Shown here: one piece after another, positions 5,358-7,255 of the stretch
Layout: each line of letters opens with the position of its first letter
Position numbering within the stretch: the first letter of the stretch is position 1
NCBI GenBank assembly: GCA_021847625.1
Contig: JAJZQK010000158.1
Coordinates: forward strand, 1-7,255
From: Chloroflexota bacterium
Lineage (GTDB): Bacteria; Chloroflexota; FW602-bin22; JAMCYS01
Direction: 5' to 3'
DNA: 7,255 nucleotides
Notes under the pieces: model-generated
The model's input: the letters and a program-made list of their open reading frames with translations, nothing else
Told to the model about the DNA's origin: nothing
The model's database searches: none
Position numbers and translations under genes: made by a program

Positions 5358-6100
5358 TAGGCCGTCTGCGCCTTTCCCCCGGGTCCGGCCGTGGCCGCTC
5401 GCCCCGCCGCCCGTTGGCCATACCGCGCGGGCGGTATTTCGCCCAGCACACGCAGGCCGGTGGCGTTCTCCACCTCGCGCGAGTTGCGGACCGTGTCGTT
5501 CAGGTACTCCAGCAGGAAGGCGAGCCCCAGGCCGGCGATGAGGGCCAGGGCGACGCGCAGGAGCATGTAGAGATACACGCGGCTGGCGGTGCTCGCCGGG
5601 ACCGGGTTCCCCTCGTCGACGACGGTCAGCGTGGGCTCGTACTGCACGAACATCTTGAAGTAGTTGCCCTGGGGGTCGAGCAGGAGGTCGCCTATCGCTT
5701 TGGCCATGGCCTGCGCCTGTTGGGGGTCGTCGGCCGTGACGGTGAAGCGGGCCAGCTTGTGCATCTTCTCCGTGTCGATGGTGCTGTAGGCCGGTTTCCC
5801 CAACGCCGCCGAGGCCTTCTTCGTCGCCTCGGCGTTGAAGGCAGGTGACTTGACCAGATCCATCACGTCGTCGATCAGGAGCTCGGCGGAGACGTACTCG
5901 TAGTAGACTTGCTCGGCAGGCGAGGTGCTGCTACTCTGGTTCTGGGGGATGTTCGGCTGCACGGCCAGGCGCAGCGTGGACTGGAAAAGGGTGGGTTCGC
6001 GCGTCTGGATGGCCAAGCTGGCGACGAAGGTGACGATAGCCACGGCCAGGGCGAGCCAGCGCCAACGCCAGAGTACCTGCCAATAAGCTCTTAGTTCCAT
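5357..6100 (-). CDS. Wzz/CapA-type polysaccharide chain-length determinant protein
   Basis: A 247-residue polysaccharide co-polymerase. An N-terminal membrane helix (about 15-31) follows the short positive start MELRAYWQVLWRWRW. A mostly helical outside domain (32-174) follows, then a second membrane helix (175-198). After it comes the family signature EYLNDTVRNSREVE (198-211) and LRVLGEIP (216-223). The cytoplasmic tail after 223 is short, Ala/Gly-rich and lacks Walker motifs, so there is no fused tyrosine kinase domain; a separate kinase, if any, is outside the window. Family members set the length of O-antigen, capsule or exopolysaccharide chains by acting with a Wzy-type polymerase, which is not in this window. 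The ATG is preceded by AGGAGAG (6111-6105) and lies 12 bp after the methyltransferase stop; the stop overlaps the HAD start. Confidence 0.85.
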   Translation of the reverse strand: MELRAYWQVLWRWRWLALAVAIVTFVASLAIQTREPTLFQSTLRLAVQPNIPQNQSSSTSPAEQVYYEYVSAELLIDDVMDLVKSPAFNAEATKKASAALGKPAYSTIDTEKMHKLARFTVTADDPQQAQAMAKAIGDLLLDPQGNYFKMFVQYEPTLTVVDEGNPVPASTASRVYLYMLLRVALALIAGLGLAFLLEYLNDTVRNSREVENATGLRVLGEIPPARYGQRAAGRAATAGPGGKAQTA

Positions 6101-6104
6101 GGGT

Positions 6105-6111
6105 CTCTCCT
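6105..6111 (-). promoter_or_regulatory. Ribosome binding site of the Wzz-like gene
   Basis: AGGAGAG is 4 bases before the ATG at 6100 (GGAG at 6 bases) and lies in the 12-bp space after the methyltransferase stop. It supports independent re-initiation at this gene within the operon. Confidence 0.65.
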
Positions 6112-6112
6112 G

Positions 6113-6916
6113 TCACTCATAGCATACCATCACGCCGCCCGCCCAGTCGAGGGGCAGCAGGGCGTCCCCAACCTCCATCGCCAGGCTCATCAGCACGTTG
6201 CTCGCCGTTTCCAGTGGCCCTGCGGCGCTCAGCGCCCGGCAGACCGCGACTAGCGCCCGCAAGGGCGCCGATTCGGCGGCATATTCGTTGTCGAACAGCT
6301 GGACGACCCGTCCCACGTACATCAGACCGCGGTAGGCGGCCAATTCCTTGACGGGCCTGAAGCCCAGGCGGCGAAAGCGGGCCAGCGTGCGCGAGGCCGT
6401 CTCCATCCCCACGTGGCCTTCGGGCGCTACGACGTGGCGCTCGTAGAGGTCCGGACGCCGCCGCGCCCAGCGCATCAGCGGGTCCTCGCCCGCCGTCTCG
6501 ATGTAGTGCAGCGTGCGCCCGCCCGGGCGCAGCACGCGTCGGATTTCGGCCAGCACGGCGTCCTTGTCCTCAAAGCGAACGTGGCCCAGGACGTCCGAGC
6601 TGACGACGAAGTCGAAGGAGGCGTCGGCGAAGGGCAGAGCCCGCAGGCTCGCCCGGGCGCCCGCGCTGTAGATCTGCAGCGCCGACCGCACGGAGGCGTG
6701 GGAGAGGTCCAGCCCGACGACGGGGCCGACCTTCGTGTAGAGCCGCCAGCCGCCGCCGCAGCCCAGGTCCAGCACGCGCCCGCGCCGCCCCTTCAGCTGT
6801 TGCAGGAAGAACCGCTCCTTCTTGACGAGGTAGTTGCGCGGCGAGCCGGCCGAGAGGTCGGGCTGGGCCCACTTGCCCTCGTAGAAGGAGGCGTCCTTTT
6901 CCGGGCTCTCGATCAT
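6113..6916 (-). CDS. Class I SAM-dependent methyltransferase (Methyltransf_11 type)
   Basis: A 267-residue soluble methyltransferase. The Rossmann-fold motifs are in order: VLDLGCGGG (48-56, SAM glycine loop), VGLDLS (67-72, acidic residue D70 for the ribose), LPFADASFDFVVSSDVLGHV (94-113, motif II region) and EIRRVLRPGG (124-133, motif III). The last 130 residues, including KELAAYRGLMY (190-200), probably form a substrate-binding cap and are not recognised. The ATG overlaps the stop of the preceding GT4 gene by four bases (ATGA), which favours this start and coupled translation. In a polysaccharide operon the likely acceptor is a sugar, a chain end or a lipid intermediate, but the sequence does not reveal it. 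Quinone or small-molecule methyltransferases of this class look similar, so the role rests on context. Confidence 0.87.
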   Translation of the reverse strand: MIESPEKDASFYEGKWAQPDLSAGSPRNYLVKKERFFLQQLKGRRGRVLDLGCGGGWRLYTKVGPVVGLDLSHASVRSALQIYSAGARASLRALPFADASFDFVVSSDVLGHVRFEDKDAVLAEIRRVLRPGGRTLHYIETAGEDPLMRWARRRPDLYERHVVAPEGHVGMETASRTLARFRRLGFRPVKELAAYRGLMYVGRVVQLFDNEYAAESAPLRALVAVCRALSAAGPLETASNVLMSLAMEVGDALLPLDWAGGVMVCYE

Positions 6917-7254
6917 TCGGCCATCCCCGCCGGGGTTTCCCGCATGTCCTCCGCCTCCACCTTGGCTGCCACGAACTCGGCGAAGCGCCGCCGGAAGACG
7001 GGCACGTCGAAGCGCAGGGCGTTCTGGCGGACGGCCACGGGGTCGAAGTCGACGTCGAGGAACCGCTGCACTGCCTCGACCAACGCCTCGGGCGTGCGCT
7101 CGGCGAAGAACAGCCCCGTCTGCCCGGGCACGATCGTCTCCAGGGCACCCCCGGCGGCGTAGGCGATCGCCGGCCGCCCGGACGCCTGCGCTTCCAGCGG
7201 CGTGAGGCAGAAATCCTACTCGAAGGGAAAGATCAAGGCGCGGCAGTGTGCGTA
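6913..7254 (-). CDS. GT4 glycosyltransferase, C-terminal part only, interrupted by in-frame amber codon
   Basis: The last part of a GT4 (GT-B fold, retaining) glycosyltransferase, which transfers a sugar from a nucleotide-sugar donor. The gene enters from the right edge. Read in one frame from 7254, the protein is YAHCRALIFPFE, then a TAG codon (7216-7218), then DFCLTPLEAQASGRPAIAY, AAGGALET and VPGQTGLFF, followed by a C-terminal helix region ending near MAE. The PLEAQASGRP...GGALE...GLFF series is diagnostic of the nucleotide-binding half of GT4 enzymes. The TAG replaces the first Glu of the EX7E motif, whose second Glu is at 7194-7192. The conserved Gly two codons further on is Cys (TGC for GGC). 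If the stop is real, the gene is a pseudogene and only an inert C-terminal piece could be made; the GTG at 7131 would be a spurious start. If it is a base error at the edge of a contig, the gene is functional. Its stop overlaps the methyltransferase start (ATGA). Confidence 0.82.
7216..7218 (-). other. In-frame amber codon at the first EX7E glutamate
   Basis: Plus-strand CTA reads TAG on the coding strand between FPFE and DFC. GAG is the expected codon; one G-to-T change explains it. Homology continues in the same frame on both sides, so no frameshift is involved. Confidence 0.85.
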
Positions 7255-7255
7255 G

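Noticed and set aside
6913..7131. Treating the 72-residue frame from the GTG at 7131 as a complete small gene
   Set aside because: Glycosyltransferase family sequence continues upstream in the same frame through 7215 and beyond the TAG, so this is the tail of a larger gene.
7216..7218. Amber codon reassignment or pyrrolysine-like recoding
   Set aside because: The dehydrogenase and DinB-like genes in this window use TAG as a plain stop with the expected C-terminal ends, and a single-base change to GAG restores the motif.

Overview
The window is GC-rich bacterial chromosomal DNA with tightly packed genes, GTG/TTG starts as well as ATG, and two intergenic gaps filled with short palindromic (REP-like) repeats. 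The repeat types, together with a GT-C glycosyltransferase carrying a C-terminal soluble domain, suggest a Chloroflexota (Dehalococcoidia-like) environmental genome. This is an inference from pattern recognition, not a demonstrated assignment. There are no rRNA, tRNA, CRISPR or transposase genes.

Left part, plus strand (1-1680): an iron-containing alcohol dehydrogenase runs in from beyond the left edge, followed after 48 bp by a small DinB-like helical-bundle protein with a strong ribosome binding site. A perfect 14-bp hairpin then closes the unit.

Middle, minus strand (1935-4085): a 716-residue multi-pass membrane glycosyltransferase (GT39/ArnT-like GT-C fold plus a C-terminal soluble domain) is its own transcription unit. 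It has a near-consensus sigma-70 promoter (TTGACC, 17-bp spacer, TATAAT) and probably a TTG start. It converges on the left unit across a 324-bp gap. The gaps on both sides of it (1611-1934 and 4086-4571) carry copies of the same two palindromic repeats in the same orientation. The repeats show paired base changes that preserve the stems.

Right part, minus strand (7255 down to 4572): a compact operon reads GT4 glycosyltransferase (C-terminal end only), SAM-dependent methyltransferase, Wzz-like chain-length determinant, HAD phosphatase. Junctions are ATGA overlap, 12-bp gap and TAATG overlap, so translation is probably coupled. Together with the GT39 protein this looks like part of a cell-surface polysaccharide or glycoconjugate locus: the GT4 enzyme adds sugars, the methyltransferase may modify a sugar or carrier, the Wzz-like protein controls chain length, and the GT39 enzyme transfers sugar from a lipid-linked donor at the membrane. 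The HAD enzyme would remove a phosphate from an unknown substrate.

The most notable anomaly is an in-frame amber codon in the GT4 gene, exactly at the first glutamate of the EX7E motif and close to the window edge, accompanied by a second apparent G-to-T change. I found no convincing evidence of a wholly new system. The repeat architecture and the broken GT4 gene deserve the second look.
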